A stretch of DNA of 60,464 nucleotides from Sporomusaceae bacterium (GTDB taxonomy: Bacteria > Bacillota_C > Negativicutes > Sporomusales_B > UBA7701). Positions 36,850 to 45,775 of the stretch are shown here, in pieces; the first letter of the stretch is position 1, and every line of letters starts with the position of its first letter. The position numbers and the translations under genes were made by a program. The notes beneath the pieces are model-generated. The model ran no database searches, was not told where the DNA came from, and worked only from the letters and a program-made list of their open reading frames with translations. Location of the stretch: the NCBI GenBank assembly GCA_022839045.1, contig JALHDI010000006.1, positions 1 through 60,464 on the forward strand, in the 5' to 3' direction.

Positions 36850-37395
36850 GTGGCTCATTATGCAATGCTGATCGATGCGGCGCGCTGCACCGGCTGCGCC
36901 GCCTGCCGGGTCGCCTGCCAGATGCAGTGGCAGCTGCCCCCGGAGGTGTTTTTCAACCGCCTGGAGTTCCGCGAGCACGGCAAGTACCCCGACGTCCGCC
37001 AGGAGATCGTGCCGGTGCAGTGCATGCACTGCGACAATCCGCCCTGCGCGGCCGTCTGCCCCACCAAGGCTACCTATAAGCGCGCCGACGGGCTTGTCCT
37101 CATCGACCACGACAAGTGCATCGGCTGCAAATACTGCGTCGTGGCCTGCCCGTACGACGTGCGGCAGGTGAACGACCGCGGCATTCCCGAGAAGTGCCGC
37201 TTCTGCGCCGGGTTCATCGAGAAGGGCGAACAGCCGCCGTGCGTGAGCACGTGCATGAACGACGTGCGGGTGTTCGGCGACCTCGACGACCCGAACAGCG
37301 AGATCAGCAAGAAGATGAAGACGGTGCAGGTTTACCAGTTGGCGGCCGAAAAAGGGACAAAACCACGCGTTTTCTACGTGAAGAGGGGTGGCTGA
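36850..37395 (+). CDS. 4Fe-4S electron-transfer subunit (PsrB/PhsB type)
   Basis: A 181-residue protein with four cysteine groups for four [4Fe-4S] clusters: CTGCAACRVAC, CMHCDNPPCAAVCP, CIGCKYCVVACP and CRFCAGF with CVSTC. It carries electrons between the membrane NrfD-like subunit and the molybdoenzyme. It has no signal of its own and is expected to be co-exported with the Tat-dependent catalytic subunit. GTG start at 36850 behind AAGGGGGG; the gene starts 4 bases after the catalytic-subunit stop. Confidence 0.92.
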   Translation: MAHYAMLIDAARCTGCAACRVACQMQWQLPPEVFFNRLEFREHGKYPDVRQEIVPVQCMHCDNPPCAAVCPTKATYKRADGLVLIDHDKCIGCKYCVVACPYDVRQVNDRGIPEKCRFCAGFIEKGEQPPCVSTCMNDVRVFGDLDDPNSEISKKMKTVQVYQLAAEKGTKPRVFYVKRGG

Positions 37396-37399
37396 CGTG

Positions 37400-38524
37400 A
37401 TGCTGAAAGCGGAACGCTGGATGGCGCTGCCCGGCGTGCTGGTGTTGGCCGGGCTGGCGGGCGCCGTCAATAAGCTCGTCTACGGCGAGCACGCGCTGGG
37501 GACGACGGCCGTCGTGCCCTGGGGCAGCCTCATCGCCGGCTATGTATTCTTCGCCGCCGCCGCCACCGGCGTCGGCCTGCTCGGCGCGGCCGGGCATTAC
37601 AGCGGCCGCCCGGCGCTGGCGGCCATCGAGAAGCCCAGCCTGTTCCTGGCCCTGTCGCTGCTGCTGGCCGGCTTCGGTCTGATCGGCATCGAGTTGGGCA
37701 ATCCTTTCAACCTCATCTACATCGTATTTTCGCCCAACCTCCAGTCGGGCATCTGGTGGATGGGTTTCCTGTACAGCATCTACATGGCGCTGCTGATGGT
37801 GGAGTGTTACTTCAGCCAGGTGGATCCCGCCAATAAGAACCTGAAGTTCGTTTCCGCGCTGGCGGTCGTCAACAAGATTGTCGCCGTCTGCAACCTCGGG
37901 GCGATCTTCGCTCTGGTTGCCACCCGGCCGTTCTGGCACGGCTTCTATTTCCCGCTTTACATCCTGCTGACCGCGATCCTGTCGGGCGCGGCCGCGCTGG
38001 CGGCGGCCATGTGGCTGAGCGCCAGGCGACAGGGGCGGGAGGCGGACGGCGAGGTGATGGCGGCTCTGGGCAGGATCATGCTGGCGACGGCGGTGGTGAC
38101 GCTGCTGGCGAATGCCGGCAAGGTGTTCCTCGGCCTGTCGGGCGGCGATCCGGCCCTGCGGGCGGCCACGACGGCGCTGGTGAGCGGCCCGCTCGCCCTG
38201 CGCTTCTGGGTGCTGGAGATCGGCCTCGGCCTGCTGGTGCCGCTGGCGCTGCTGGCAAAGGCCGGCAGCGGGCAGCGCGTCTTCCGGGCCGCGGTCATGG
38301 TGCTGATCGGCGTGTTCTTCATGCGCCTCGATTTCGTCATGGCCGGGCAGATGGTGCCTCAGGTGGTGGTGGAAGGCGTCCAGCACGTCCTGATGCACGG
38401 CTATACGCCGTCCTGGACGGAGTGGGCGCTGACCGGCGGGGCGGCGGGAGCGGCGACGCTGCTGTTCGCCTTCAGCGAAACGCGTTTCGATCTCGGCACC
38501 GGCGCCGCCGCGGCCCGCGGTTAG
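37400..38524 (+). CDS. NrfD/PsrC-type membrane quinol-oxidising subunit
   Basis: A 374-residue membrane protein with about ten hydrophobic helices, the usual size of PsrC/NrfD. It anchors the complex and takes electrons from menaquinol. Recognisable are the LIAGYVFFAAAATG helix and the IELGNPFNLIY stretch. Start chosen at ATG 37400, which leaves room for the GAGGGGTG ribosome site; a GTG at 37388 does not. It belongs to one operon with 34626 and 36850. Confidence 0.86.
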   Translation: MLKAERWMALPGVLVLAGLAGAVNKLVYGEHALGTTAVVPWGSLIAGYVFFAAAATGVGLLGAAGHYSGRPALAAIEKPSLFLALSLLLAGFGLIGIELGNPFNLIYIVFSPNLQSGIWWMGFLYSIYMALLMVECYFSQVDPANKNLKFVSALAVVNKIVAVCNLGAIFALVATRPFWHGFYFPLYILLTAILSGAAALAAAMWLSARRQGREADGEVMAALGRIMLATAVVTLLANAGKVFLGLSGGDPALRAATTALVSGPLALRFWVLEIGLGLLVPLALLAKAGSGQRVFRAAVMVLIGVFFMRLDFVMAGQMVPQVVVEGVQHVLMHGYTPSWTEWALTGGAAGAATLLFAFSETRFDLGTGAAAARG

Positions 38525-38595
38525 GGACCCCGAGCGGTTAGCCGCTTGCGGATAAATATTTCTCAAATATAAGTTAAGGAGAGGGGATTAAAAAC

Positions 38596-39546
38596 GTGCT
38601 TAACAATCGTTTCCTGACCAACCGGTTCCTGTCCGTCGTAACCCTGCTCATCCTGATCGCCTTCGTAGTCGCCGGCTGCGGCGGCCAGCAGGCCAAGGCG
38701 CCGGAGAAACCCGCCTCCGCGCCGGCGGCGTTCGACGCCGTCCAGGCGACCAAGGACACCGCCTGGGACGCCTACAAGAAAGTCGTCGCCGACGTCCAGG
38801 GCAAGACCTTTCCGGTCGATGCCGCCAAGGCCAAGGAATTGCTGACCGGCAACGAGAGCAAGTACCTCGTCATCGACATGCGCGCCCCCGCAGACTATGC
38901 CAAGGGCCATATCAAGGGCGCGGTCAACCTGACCATCGTCCAGCTGGCCGAGAACCTCGACAAGCTGCCGACCGACAAGACGCTGCTGCTGTATTGCTAT
39001 TCCGGCCAGAACAGCGGCACGGCGATGGTGCCCCTGAAGGCTTACGGTTATAAGGCTCTCTCGATCTCCAAGGGCTTCCCGATGGTCCAGCAGGCCGGCT
39101 TCGCGCTGGATACCGCCGCGACCGCCTTCACCCCGGCCGCCGCCAAGCAGGCCGCCGATCCCAAGGCCGCCGCCGCGCTGGCCGGCATCAAGGACAACTA
39201 CCTAGCGACCGCCAAACAGATGGCCGCCAAAACCCTCGTCATCGGCGGCGCCGATGTCAAGAAGCTGGTCGAGGGTGCGGCCGACAAGTACGTGTTCGTC
39301 GACCTTCGCTCCGCCGAGGATTTCGGCAAGGCCCACGTGAAGGGCGCCGTCAACGCCCCGCTGGCCGCTCTCCAGGATAAGGCCAAGAGCTTCCCCAAGG
39401 ATAAGACCCTTGTGCTGTACTGCTACAGCGGCCAGACGGCCGCCATGGCCACCGCGCCCCTGAAGGCCGAAGGCTTCAAACTTATCTCCATCAGCACCGG
39501 GTTCCCGCAGGCCGAGGCCGGCGGATTGCCGATCGAAAAGAAATAA
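38596..39546 (+). CDS. Tandem-rhodanese lipoprotein (both catalytic Cys present)
   Basis: A 316-residue exported lipoprotein (signal ending VVAGC) with two rhodanese domains. The active loops are LYCYSGQNSG and LYCYSGQTAA, so both sulfur-carrying cysteines are present, unlike the paralogue at 33525. By analogy with the Wolinella Sud protein, it could collect polysulfide sulfur and deliver it to the reductase on the outer face of the cytoplasmic membrane. GTG start at 38596 behind AAGGAGAGGGG, 71 bases after the NrfD gene; probably the operon's last gene. Confidence 0.9.
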   Translation: MLNNRFLTNRFLSVVTLLILIAFVVAGCGGQQAKAPEKPASAPAAFDAVQATKDTAWDAYKKVVADVQGKTFPVDAAKAKELLTGNESKYLVIDMRAPADYAKGHIKGAVNLTIVQLAENLDKLPTDKTLLLYCYSGQNSGTAMVPLKAYGYKALSISKGFPMVQQAGFALDTAATAFTPAAAKQAADPKAAAALAGIKDNYLATAKQMAAKTLVIGGADVKKLVEGAADKYVFVDLRSAEDFGKAHVKGAVNAPLAALQDKAKSFPKDKTLVLYCYSGQTAAMATAPLKAEGFKLISISTGFPQAEAGGLPIEKK

Positions 39547-39562
39547 GCGCGGGAAGACGCTC

Positions 39563-39592
39563 GAGGCTCGCCATACGGCGGGCCTTCTTTCG
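39563..39592 (+). terminator. Terminator after the rhodanese gene
   Basis: GGCTCGCC/GGCGGGCC stem with an ATAC loop, then TTCTTT. Confidence 0.6.
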
Positions 39593-39718
39593 TTTGTGCA
39601 TATAAAACCAGCCGGTGGGAAAATTACCTATTGTGGCGCGTTACAGCGCCCCGCGGCATCGTGTCCGGGGGAGGCGGCGACGGAGCGCCGAAACCTTTTT
39701 CGAGGAGGATTCTACCAT

Positions 39719-41101
39719 ATGGTAACACTGACAACAACCCACTGGGTATTCCTGTTCTGGGTGGCGGTCGTCATCGTCGTCATGGGGCTTAGGAAAGACC
39801 CGCTCATTCCCTGTATTCTCGGGCTGCTCTCCGTCGGCTGGCTGGTCAAGGGCAGCGTTGTCGGCGCCTTTTCCACCGTTTTCAATGCGCTGATCGTGGC
39901 CGGCAACGAGTTTTGGGGAATAATCGTCATCATCTCGCTGATTGTATCCCTGTCGAAGCTGCTCGGCGAGACGGGGGCCGACTATCTGGTGATGAGCCCG
40001 GCCGCCAAGCTGATGGTCAACGCCGATGTCGCCTTTTGGGTGGTCGGCTTCGCGATGCTGATCGCCTCGTGGTTCTTCTGGCCCTCGCCGGCCACCGCCC
40101 TCGTGGGCGCCATCCTTTTTCCGGTCGCGGTGCGGGCCGGCCTGCCGGCGATCGGCGTGGCCATGGCGATGAACCTCTTCGGCCACGGCATCGGCCTTTC
40201 GACCGACTATGTCATCCAGGGGGCGCCGACGATCACCGCCAAGGCGGCCGGCTTCGCCGATCCCGGTCCGGTGATTTCCGCCAGCATTCCGCTCGCCATC
40301 ACGATGGGCCTGGTCACTACCATCGCCGCCTACATCGTCGTCAAGAAGGACATGCGGGTCAACGCCGCCGCCCACAAGCTGGAACGCGAAAAGATGGCGG
40401 CCGCCGTGCCGTCGCAGCGCGATCTCGACTGGGTGTCGTGGTTCCTGGCGGTCGTCACGCCGCTGGCCTTCGCCCTCGACGTCGTCGCCATGCTGACTCT
40501 CAACCTGCGCGGCGGCGACGCCACCGCTCTGCTGGGCGCCACCGCCCTCGTCATCCTGGCTGTCGGCAGTCTGCTGAAGTTCGGCTGGGAGGGGCTGGAG
40601 AAGATGACCGATTACATCCGCGACGGGTTCATGTTCGGCATCAAGATTTTCGCCCCGGTCGTCATCATCGGTGGCTTCTTCTTCATGGGCAAGGGCGACT
40701 TGGCCAAGGCGATCTTCGGTCTGGAGACGGCCACCGGCTTCCTCGAGGATTTCGGCGTTTACCTGTCGCAAACGGTACCTCTCAACAAAGTTTTCGTCGC
40801 GATCGTCAGCCTGGCGACGGGCATCATCGTCGGCCTCGACGGCTCGGGCTTTTCGCCCCTGCCGCTGGTGGGCGCCGTGGCCGGGACCTTCGAGAAGGCG
40901 ATCGCCGTCGACAAGGCGACGCTGGCCGCTCTCGGCCAGATCGCCGGCGTGTGGACGGGCGGCGGCACCATCATCCCCTGGGGCCTTATCCCCGTGGCCG
41001 CCATCACCGGCGTCAACCCGATCGAGCTGGCCCGCCGCAACTTCGTGCCGGTGGTGCTGGGGTTCATCGCCACGACGATCGTGGCCATCATCCTGATGTA
41101 A
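39719..41101 (+). CDS. Membrane transporter, ion-transporter-superfamily type, copy 1
   Basis: A 460-residue polytopic membrane protein with about 11-12 hydrophobic segments, ending FIATTIVAIILM. The pattern (LIVSLSKLLGETGADYLVMSP, FWPSPATALVGAILFPVAVR, GLDGSGFSPLPLVG, TGGGTIIPWGL) suggests a secondary carrier of the GntP/CitMHS/ion-transporter group, probably for an organic anion or amino acid. I cannot name the substrate. ATG 39719 follows GAGGAGG; a longer frame from 39596 runs through a non-coding leader. A second copy, about 85-90% identical by eye, follows at 41346. Confidence 0.75.
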   Translation: MVTLTTTHWVFLFWVAVVIVVMGLRKDPLIPCILGLLSVGWLVKGSVVGAFSTVFNALIVAGNEFWGIIVIISLIVSLSKLLGETGADYLVMSPAAKLMVNADVAFWVVGFAMLIASWFFWPSPATALVGAILFPVAVRAGLPAIGVAMAMNLFGHGIGLSTDYVIQGAPTITAKAAGFADPGPVISASIPLAITMGLVTTIAAYIVVKKDMRVNAAAHKLEREKMAAAVPSQRDLDWVSWFLAVVTPLAFALDVVAMLTLNLRGGDATALLGATALVILAVGSLLKFGWEGLEKMTDYIRDGFMFGIKIFAPVVIIGGFFFMGKGDLAKAIFGLETATGFLEDFGVYLSQTVPLNKVFVAIVSLATGIIVGLDGSGFSPLPLVGAVAGTFEKAIAVDKATLAALGQIAGVWTGGGTIIPWGLIPVAAITGVNPIELARRNFVPVVLGFIATTIVAIILM

Positions 41102-41116
41102 GGACGGGCGCAACAA

Positions 41117-41147
41117 GGACGGTAGCGAAAGCTGCCGTCCTTTCTTT
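41117..41147 (+). terminator. Terminator between the two transporter genes
   Basis: GGACGGTAGC/GCTGCCGTCC with a GAAA tetraloop and TTTCTTT tail. It makes the two copies separate transcription units. Confidence 0.85.
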
Positions 41148-41222
41148 GTACTGCAAAAATACATTGCCGCCGGCGGCGGGGCGGCAGGAATATGAAAGGA
41201 AAATGGCGAATTTTCAAAATGA

Positions 41223-41237
41223 CTCATCACTGATGAG
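41223..41237. promoter_or_regulatory. Palindromic operator CTCATCA-N-TGATGAG, site 1
   Basis: CTCATCACTGATGAG is a perfect 7+1+7 dyad 109 bases before the second transporter gene, just after a possible -10 (CAAAAT, 41215-41220). The same dyad with a different centre base lies at 54765. Copy 1 of the transporter has none. Confidence 0.65.
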
Positions 41238-41345
41238 CGACTGCCCGATTCTGGAAGAAGGGGGGACGCCGCCGCAACAACTCAGCAGTTTTATGATCCG
41301 GATGGTCCCGAAGTCTGCACGAATTTTGAGGAGGAGTTTTAGTAT

Positions 41346-42731
41346 ATGACGGTAGCACTGACCGCGGCTCACTGGCTGTTCCTATTCTGGGTACTGGTCG
41401 TCATCGTCGTCATGGGCTTTCGCAAGGACCCGCTCATCCCCTGTATCCTGGGTCTGCTTTCCGTCGGCTGGCTGGTGAAAGGCAGCGCCGTCGGCGCGTT
41501 TACCACCGTGTTCAACTCGCTGATCGTGGCCGGCAACGAGTTTTGGGGAATTATAGTCATCATCTCGCTGATTGTGTCCCTGTCGAAGCTGCTGGGCGAG
41601 ACGGGCGCGGACTACCTGGTGATGAGCCCGGCCGCCAGGCTGATGGTCAACGCCGACATCGCCTTCTGGGTGGTCGGCTTCGCGATGATGTTCGCGTCTT
41701 GGTTCTTCTGGCCCTCGCCGGCCACCGCCCTCGTGGGCGCCATCCTTTTCCCGGTGGCCGTGAGAGCGGGCCTGCCGGCGATCGGCGTGGCGATGGCGAT
41801 GAACCTCTTCGGCCACGGCATCGCGCTTTCCACCGACTTCGTCATCCAGGGGGCGCCGACGATCACCGCCAAGGCGGCCGGGTTCGCCAACCCCGCCCCG
41901 CTGATTTCCGCCAGCGTGCCCCTCATCCTTACCATGGGTCTGGTGACCACCATCACGGCGTTTATCCTGATCAAGCGCGACATGAAAGCCAACGGCGCTA
42001 CGCACAGGCTGGAGCGCGAAGCGCTGACGAGCGCCACCGAAACCAAGCGCGATATCGACTGGGTGTCGTGGTTCCTGGCGGTCGTCACGCCGGTGGCCTT
42101 CGCCCTCGACGTCGTCGCCATGCTGACCCTCAACCTGCGCGGCGGCGACGCCACCGCCCTGCTGGGCGCCACTGCCCTCGTCATCCTGGCCGTCGGCTGT
42201 CTGCTCAAGTTCGGCTGGGAGGGGCTAGAGAAAATCACCGATTATATCCGTGAGGGCTTCATGTTCGGCGTCAAGATTTTCGCCCCGGTCGTCATCATCG
42301 GCGGTTTCTTCTTCATGGGCAAGGGCGACTTGGCCAAGGCGATCTTCGAGCTGAAGACGGCCACCGGCTTCCTGGAGGACTTCGGCGTGGCGCTTTCCCA
42401 GACGGTGCCGCTCAACAAGCCGTTCGTGGCTCTGGTAACCCTGGCTACCGGCATCATCGTCGGCCTCGACGGTTCCGGTTTTTCGCCCCTGCCGCTGGTG
42501 GGCAGCGTGGCCGCGACCTTCGACAAGGCCATCGCCCTCGACAAGGCGACGCTGGCCGCTCTCGGCCAGATCGCCGGCGTGTGGACGGGCGGCGGTACCA
42601 TCATCCCCTGGGGGCTCATCCCGGTGGCCGCCATCACCGGCGTCAACCCGATCGAGCTGGCCCGCCGCAACTTCGTGCCGGTGGTGCTGGGCTTTATCGC
42701 CACGACGATCGTGGCTATCATCCTCCTGTAA
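41346..42731 (+). CDS. Membrane transporter, ion-transporter-superfamily type, copy 2
   Basis: A 461-residue close paralogue of the gene at 39719. Long segments are identical (LIVSLSKLLGETGADYLVMS, TLAALGQIAGVWTGGGTIIP), while differences concentrate at the N-terminus, the cytoplasmic loop near residues 215-235 (RDMKANGATHRLEREAL) and a few helices. A recent tandem duplication is likely. This copy has its own leader with the palindromic operator at 41223, so it is controlled separately, perhaps together with the B12-mutase cluster at 54813. ATG 41346 follows GAGGAGGAG. Confidence 0.75.
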   Translation: MTVALTAAHWLFLFWVLVVIVVMGFRKDPLIPCILGLLSVGWLVKGSAVGAFTTVFNSLIVAGNEFWGIIVIISLIVSLSKLLGETGADYLVMSPAARLMVNADIAFWVVGFAMMFASWFFWPSPATALVGAILFPVAVRAGLPAIGVAMAMNLFGHGIALSTDFVIQGAPTITAKAAGFANPAPLISASVPLILTMGLVTTITAFILIKRDMKANGATHRLEREALTSATETKRDIDWVSWFLAVVTPVAFALDVVAMLTLNLRGGDATALLGATALVILAVGCLLKFGWEGLEKITDYIREGFMFGVKIFAPVVIIGGFFFMGKGDLAKAIFELKTATGFLEDFGVALSQTVPLNKPFVALVTLATGIIVGLDGSGFSPLPLVGSVAATFDKAIALDKATLAALGQIAGVWTGGGTIIPWGLIPVAAITGVNPIELARRNFVPVVLGFIATTIVAIILL

Positions 42732-43413
42732 CTGTAACCCAGGTTACGATCTGACCCCGGAAAGAGGGTGGCAACCCGGTTGCCATCCTCTTTATTTCAT
42801 TTTCGCCGCCGACGGCGAAGAGGATGGCGTCGTCGTCCGCGGTCCGGTCTGCGGGGGCCGCGAACGTCACGCGGTTGCCGCGGGCGCGCAGTCCGTCGGC
42901 AAGCGGCGCGAGCAGGGCGGCGAGCGGCGCGGCCGCGAGGATGACGATCTGCCGGCCGGCGGCCGTCGCCAGCGTCCCGTGGCCTGAAAAGGCGTTGCCG
43001 GCGAGCGCGGGTTTGACCGCCCGGCCGAGGAGCAGGTCGGCGGGGCAGGGGTCGAACGAGAGGAGGTACACCAGGCCGGACGGGTAATTTCTGAGGATCA
43101 CCGCGCCGATTTCCCTGCCGCCGGGCAGCGGGAGGCGGAATTTCACCGTCGTGCCGGCCGGCGCCGCGGCCAGTTCGTCATCGCCCTTGACCACCAGCCC
43201 GGTGGCGCCCGCCAGGGGACGCACGGCCAAGATCGTCCCGGCCGGCCGGCTGCAAGGGTCGTCATTCCGCCACTGCCAGCGTTCGAGGGCGCACCTGCCC
43301 TGCCAGTCGCAGCCGCAGACGGGTTCACCCCTAAGCAGCGTGCAGTAGGTGCATTCCGCCGTCGCCGCCAGGATGCACGGGCAGAGTTCCGCGGCGAGTT
43401 CTGCACATTCCAC
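42718..43413 (-). CDS. Cysteine-rich protein of unknown function
   Basis: A 231-residue reading frame whose first 45 residues hold nine cysteines (CAELAAELCPCILAATAEC, TYCTL, VCGCDWQGRCAL). It could bind one or two iron-sulfur clusters or zinc. The rest has a beta-rich part (FRLPLPGGREIGAVILRN) and a Rossmann-like strand (AILFAVGGENEI), recalling flavin/NAD-binding PyrK-like modules; this is weak. GTG 43413 follows GAGGTGAT. Oddly, the frame runs on through the hairpin at 42761 and ends inside the last codons of the convergent transporter. The true 3' end may be altered by a frameshift. I do not recognise the family. Confidence 0.5.
   Translation of the reverse strand: MECAELAAELCPCILAATAECTYCTLLRGEPVCGCDWQGRCALERWQWRNDDPCSRPAGTILAVRPLAGATGLVVKGDDELAAAPAGTTVKFRLPLPGGREIGAVILRNYPSGLVYLLSFDPCPADLLLGRAVKPALAGNAFSGHGTLATAAGRQIVILAAAPLAALLAPLADGLRARGNRVTFAAPADRTADDDAILFAVGGENEIKRMATGLPPSFRGQIVTWVTVTGG
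42761..42794. terminator. Two-way terminator after transporter copy 2
   Basis: AAAGAGGGTGGCAACC/TTGCCATCCTCTTTA, a long stem with a 3-base loop. It lies inside the open frame of the convergent gene 42718-43413. Confidence 0.8.
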
Positions 43414-43654
43414 GGTTATCACCTCGCGATATCTTCGTGTGCCGATGCTGTGTCGGCTATCCATGATATGCGGGAGAAGGCCGGGCGGTGCGTGCTGGAT
43501 GACGGTTTTATATTTCACCATTTGAAACAGGCGGCGGCAGGAATATCCTCCCTGACGCAGAATTTGCAATTAGCAGATAAATAACTCAATTAATAAAGTA
43601 TCGGCAATTTCGCCGCTATTTCCCTGTGCCGAGGCTGAACGGAGGGGCGCTTCT

Positions 43655-44884
43655 TTGGCGAATTACGCGGTTAACAGTAAGTGGATTAAGAAACTTAACA
43701 GGATGAATGTCCTTAACATCCTTAAACGCCAGGGGTCGGTATCCCGTCAGGAACTGGCCGTCATCACCGGTCTTACTGGTCCGGCGATTACCGGGATCAT
43801 CAAGGAACTTCTCCGGATGGGGTTCGTCAAGGAGACGGGGCTCGGCCGCTCCCAGGGAGGGCGCAAGCCGATGCAGCTGGAGATCAATCCCGAGGCCGGC
43901 TATGTTTTCGGTGTCGAGGCGACCCGCCACGAGGTTTCGATGGGCATGGCCAACCTCACCGACGATCCCGTCCTGCTTCAGCGGCGGGCCGTCGATATGT
44001 CGGCGCCCCGGCCGGGGATCGACAATTTCATCAAGGTGATCACGTCGGCCGCCCGCATGGTGGAGCGGAAGGGGCAGCTGCTGGCGCTGGGGGTGGCTTT
44101 CCCCGGCCTCCTCGACGCTGCCACCGGCATGGTCAAGCGGTCGGTCAACCTCGGCCCCGACTGGAACGGCTACCCTATTCAGGCGGTGCTGGAAGAGCGG
44201 CTGGGGGTCAAGGTGTTCGTCGAGAACAACTCCAACGCGGCGGCGCTGGCGGAAAGGTGGTTCGGCGATTGCACCGACTGCCGCGACCTGGTGTATGTCA
44301 ACTGGGGGGAGGGCATCAGCGCCGGCGTCCTGACCGACGAGCGCATCCTCCAGGGGCATCACGGTTTCGCCGGGGAGATCGGCCATATCGTCATCCAGGA
44401 GGGCGGCGCGCTGTGCAACTGCGGCAACCGCGGCTGCCTGGAGGCGCTCTGCGGCATCCCCGCGCTAGAGCGCAAGGTGGCAAGCGAGCTGCCGTTCATT
44501 CCCGCCGACGATCCCGTGCGGGAGCGGGCCGCCGCCGGACGGGTTTCGATCGAGGATTTCATCGATTGCGCGTCGGTCGAAGGCTCGTACTGCGCCGACC
44601 TGATGCGCCAGGTGGCGAGGTATGTGGGCTACGCCGTGGCCGATGTCGTCAATATCCTCAATCCCCAGGTGGTTTTCCTCGGCGGACGGATGGCCCGCGC
44701 GGCCGCCCTCAGCCGGGATGTTATCGAAGAGACGGTGCGCTCCCACGCTTTTCCCGAGGTGGCGGCGGCCACCGAACTGAGAATTTCGTCGCTCGACGGC
44801 CGGGCCGGCTTTGCCGGCGCCTGCGCGCTGGCCCTCAGGGAGACGATGGAGTCTTCGGAGTCGGATTTGTTGAAGGAGGGCTGA
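43655..44884 (+). CDS. ROK-family transcriptional regulator
   Basis: A 409-residue repressor-type protein. The N-terminal winged helix-turn-helix (NILKRQGSVSRQELAVITGL) is followed by a ROK sugar-kinase-like domain, with the zinc site CNCGNRGCLEALCG and the GHIVIQEGG histidine. Such proteins (NagC, Mlc, XylR) sense sugars. It heads the hexuronate region, 4 bases before the IolB-like gene, so it probably controls that region and itself. TTG start at 43655 behind GGAGGGG. The 50 bases upstream are A/T-rich, with TTAG- and ATTAA-type half-sites that may be its operator. Confidence 0.9.
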   Translation: MANYAVNSKWIKKLNRMNVLNILKRQGSVSRQELAVITGLTGPAITGIIKELLRMGFVKETGLGRSQGGRKPMQLEINPEAGYVFGVEATRHEVSMGMANLTDDPVLLQRRAVDMSAPRPGIDNFIKVITSAARMVERKGQLLALGVAFPGLLDAATGMVKRSVNLGPDWNGYPIQAVLEERLGVKVFVENNSNAAALAERWFGDCTDCRDLVYVNWGEGISAGVLTDERILQGHHGFAGEIGHIVIQEGGALCNCGNRGCLEALCGIPALERKVASELPFIPADDPVRERAAAGRVSIEDFIDCASVEGSYCADLMRQVARYVGYAVADVVNILNPQVVFLGGRMARAAALSRDVIEETVRSHAFPEVAAATELRISSLDGRAGFAGACALALRETMESSESDLLKEG

Positions 44885-44888
44885 GGGC

Positions 44889-45707
44889 ATGAATTACTTT
44901 TATCCCGCAGGACAATTTGAGGGTTACCGGGATATTGTCAGGCTGGGCGACGGTCCCGAGTACATCGGCCTCGGTCTGCTGCGCCTGTCCGGGGAGGCCG
45001 TCCACAAGACGGCGACCGCCGGCGAGGAAGTTGTGCTGGTGGTGTTGTCCGGCGTATGCGACGTCACGGCCGGCGAGGCTGTGTTCGCGGCCGTGGGCGG
45101 CCGCAGCGACGTTTTCGCCGGGCGGGCTTCGGCGGTGTATGTACCGATAGGCACCGCGTACAGCGTGACCGCCGCCGGCGACCGGCCGGTGGAGGTGGCC
45201 GTGCTGTCCGCCAAGGCCGAGCGCAAATTCACGCCGTTCGCCGTACGGCCGGACGAGGTGGTCGTCGCGCACCGCGGGGCGCTCAACTGGCAGCGGGATG
45301 TCCACGATATCGTCACCGGCAACGCCGAAGGCCGGGTCGACCGGATCATCGTCGGCGAGACGTTTGCTTACCCCGGCCAGTGGTCGAGTTATCCGTCCCA
45401 CAAGCACGACGTCCACGAGCCGCCGCACGAAGGGCTGTTCGAGGAGATATACCTGTTCAAGGTCAAGCCGGCGGGCGGGTTCGGCGTGCAGATAATGTAC
45501 AGCGACGACCTGTCGCTCCGCGAGGCGTTCATGCTCAAGGACGGCGACGCCGTTTTCCTGCCGCGGGGTTACCATCCGGTGGGCGCGGCTCCCGGCTGCC
45601 AGCTTTACTATCTGTGGGTGATGGCCGGTCCTCACGGGCGCAAGCTCGTGCCGCGCGACGACCCCAACCTGGCCTGGCTGCAGAACGTGCCGCCGATGCT
45701 CAAATAG
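44889..45707 (+). CDS. IolB-like cupin isomerase
   Basis: A 272-residue two-cupin protein of the 5-deoxy-glucuronate isomerase (IolB/KduI-related) family. The metal site is visible as SHKHDVHEPPHEGLFEEIY, with two histidines and a glutamate, plus a later histidine in LPRGYHPVGAAPGC. No other inositol-catabolism gene is present. The neighbours are TRAP uptake, tagaturonate reductase and altronate dehydratase, so here it may isomerise a hexuronate (glucuronate or galacturonate) and stand in for the missing UxaC. That role is inference. It is translated 4 bases after the ROK gene. Confidence 0.82.
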   Translation: MNYFYPAGQFEGYRDIVRLGDGPEYIGLGLLRLSGEAVHKTATAGEEVVLVVLSGVCDVTAGEAVFAAVGGRSDVFAGRASAVYVPIGTAYSVTAAGDRPVEVAVLSAKAERKFTPFAVRPDEVVVAHRGALNWQRDVHDIVTGNAEGRVDRIIVGETFAYPGQWSSYPSHKHDVHEPPHEGLFEEIYLFKVKPAGGFGVQIMYSDDLSLREAFMLKDGDAVFLPRGYHPVGAAPGCQLYYLWVMAGPHGRKLVPRDDPNLAWLQNVPPMLK

Positions 45708-45775
45708 TCCGATCACGGGACGGAAGCCGCGGAGGCTTCTCCGTTTAAATAAATATATATCTAGGGAGGGTAATC

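Noticed and set aside
42734..42747. GTAACC-CA-GGTTAC dyad as a BirA site
   Set aside because: Half-sites are in the right order but separated by only 2 bases instead of 14-16, and it follows a stop codon with no gene start nearby.
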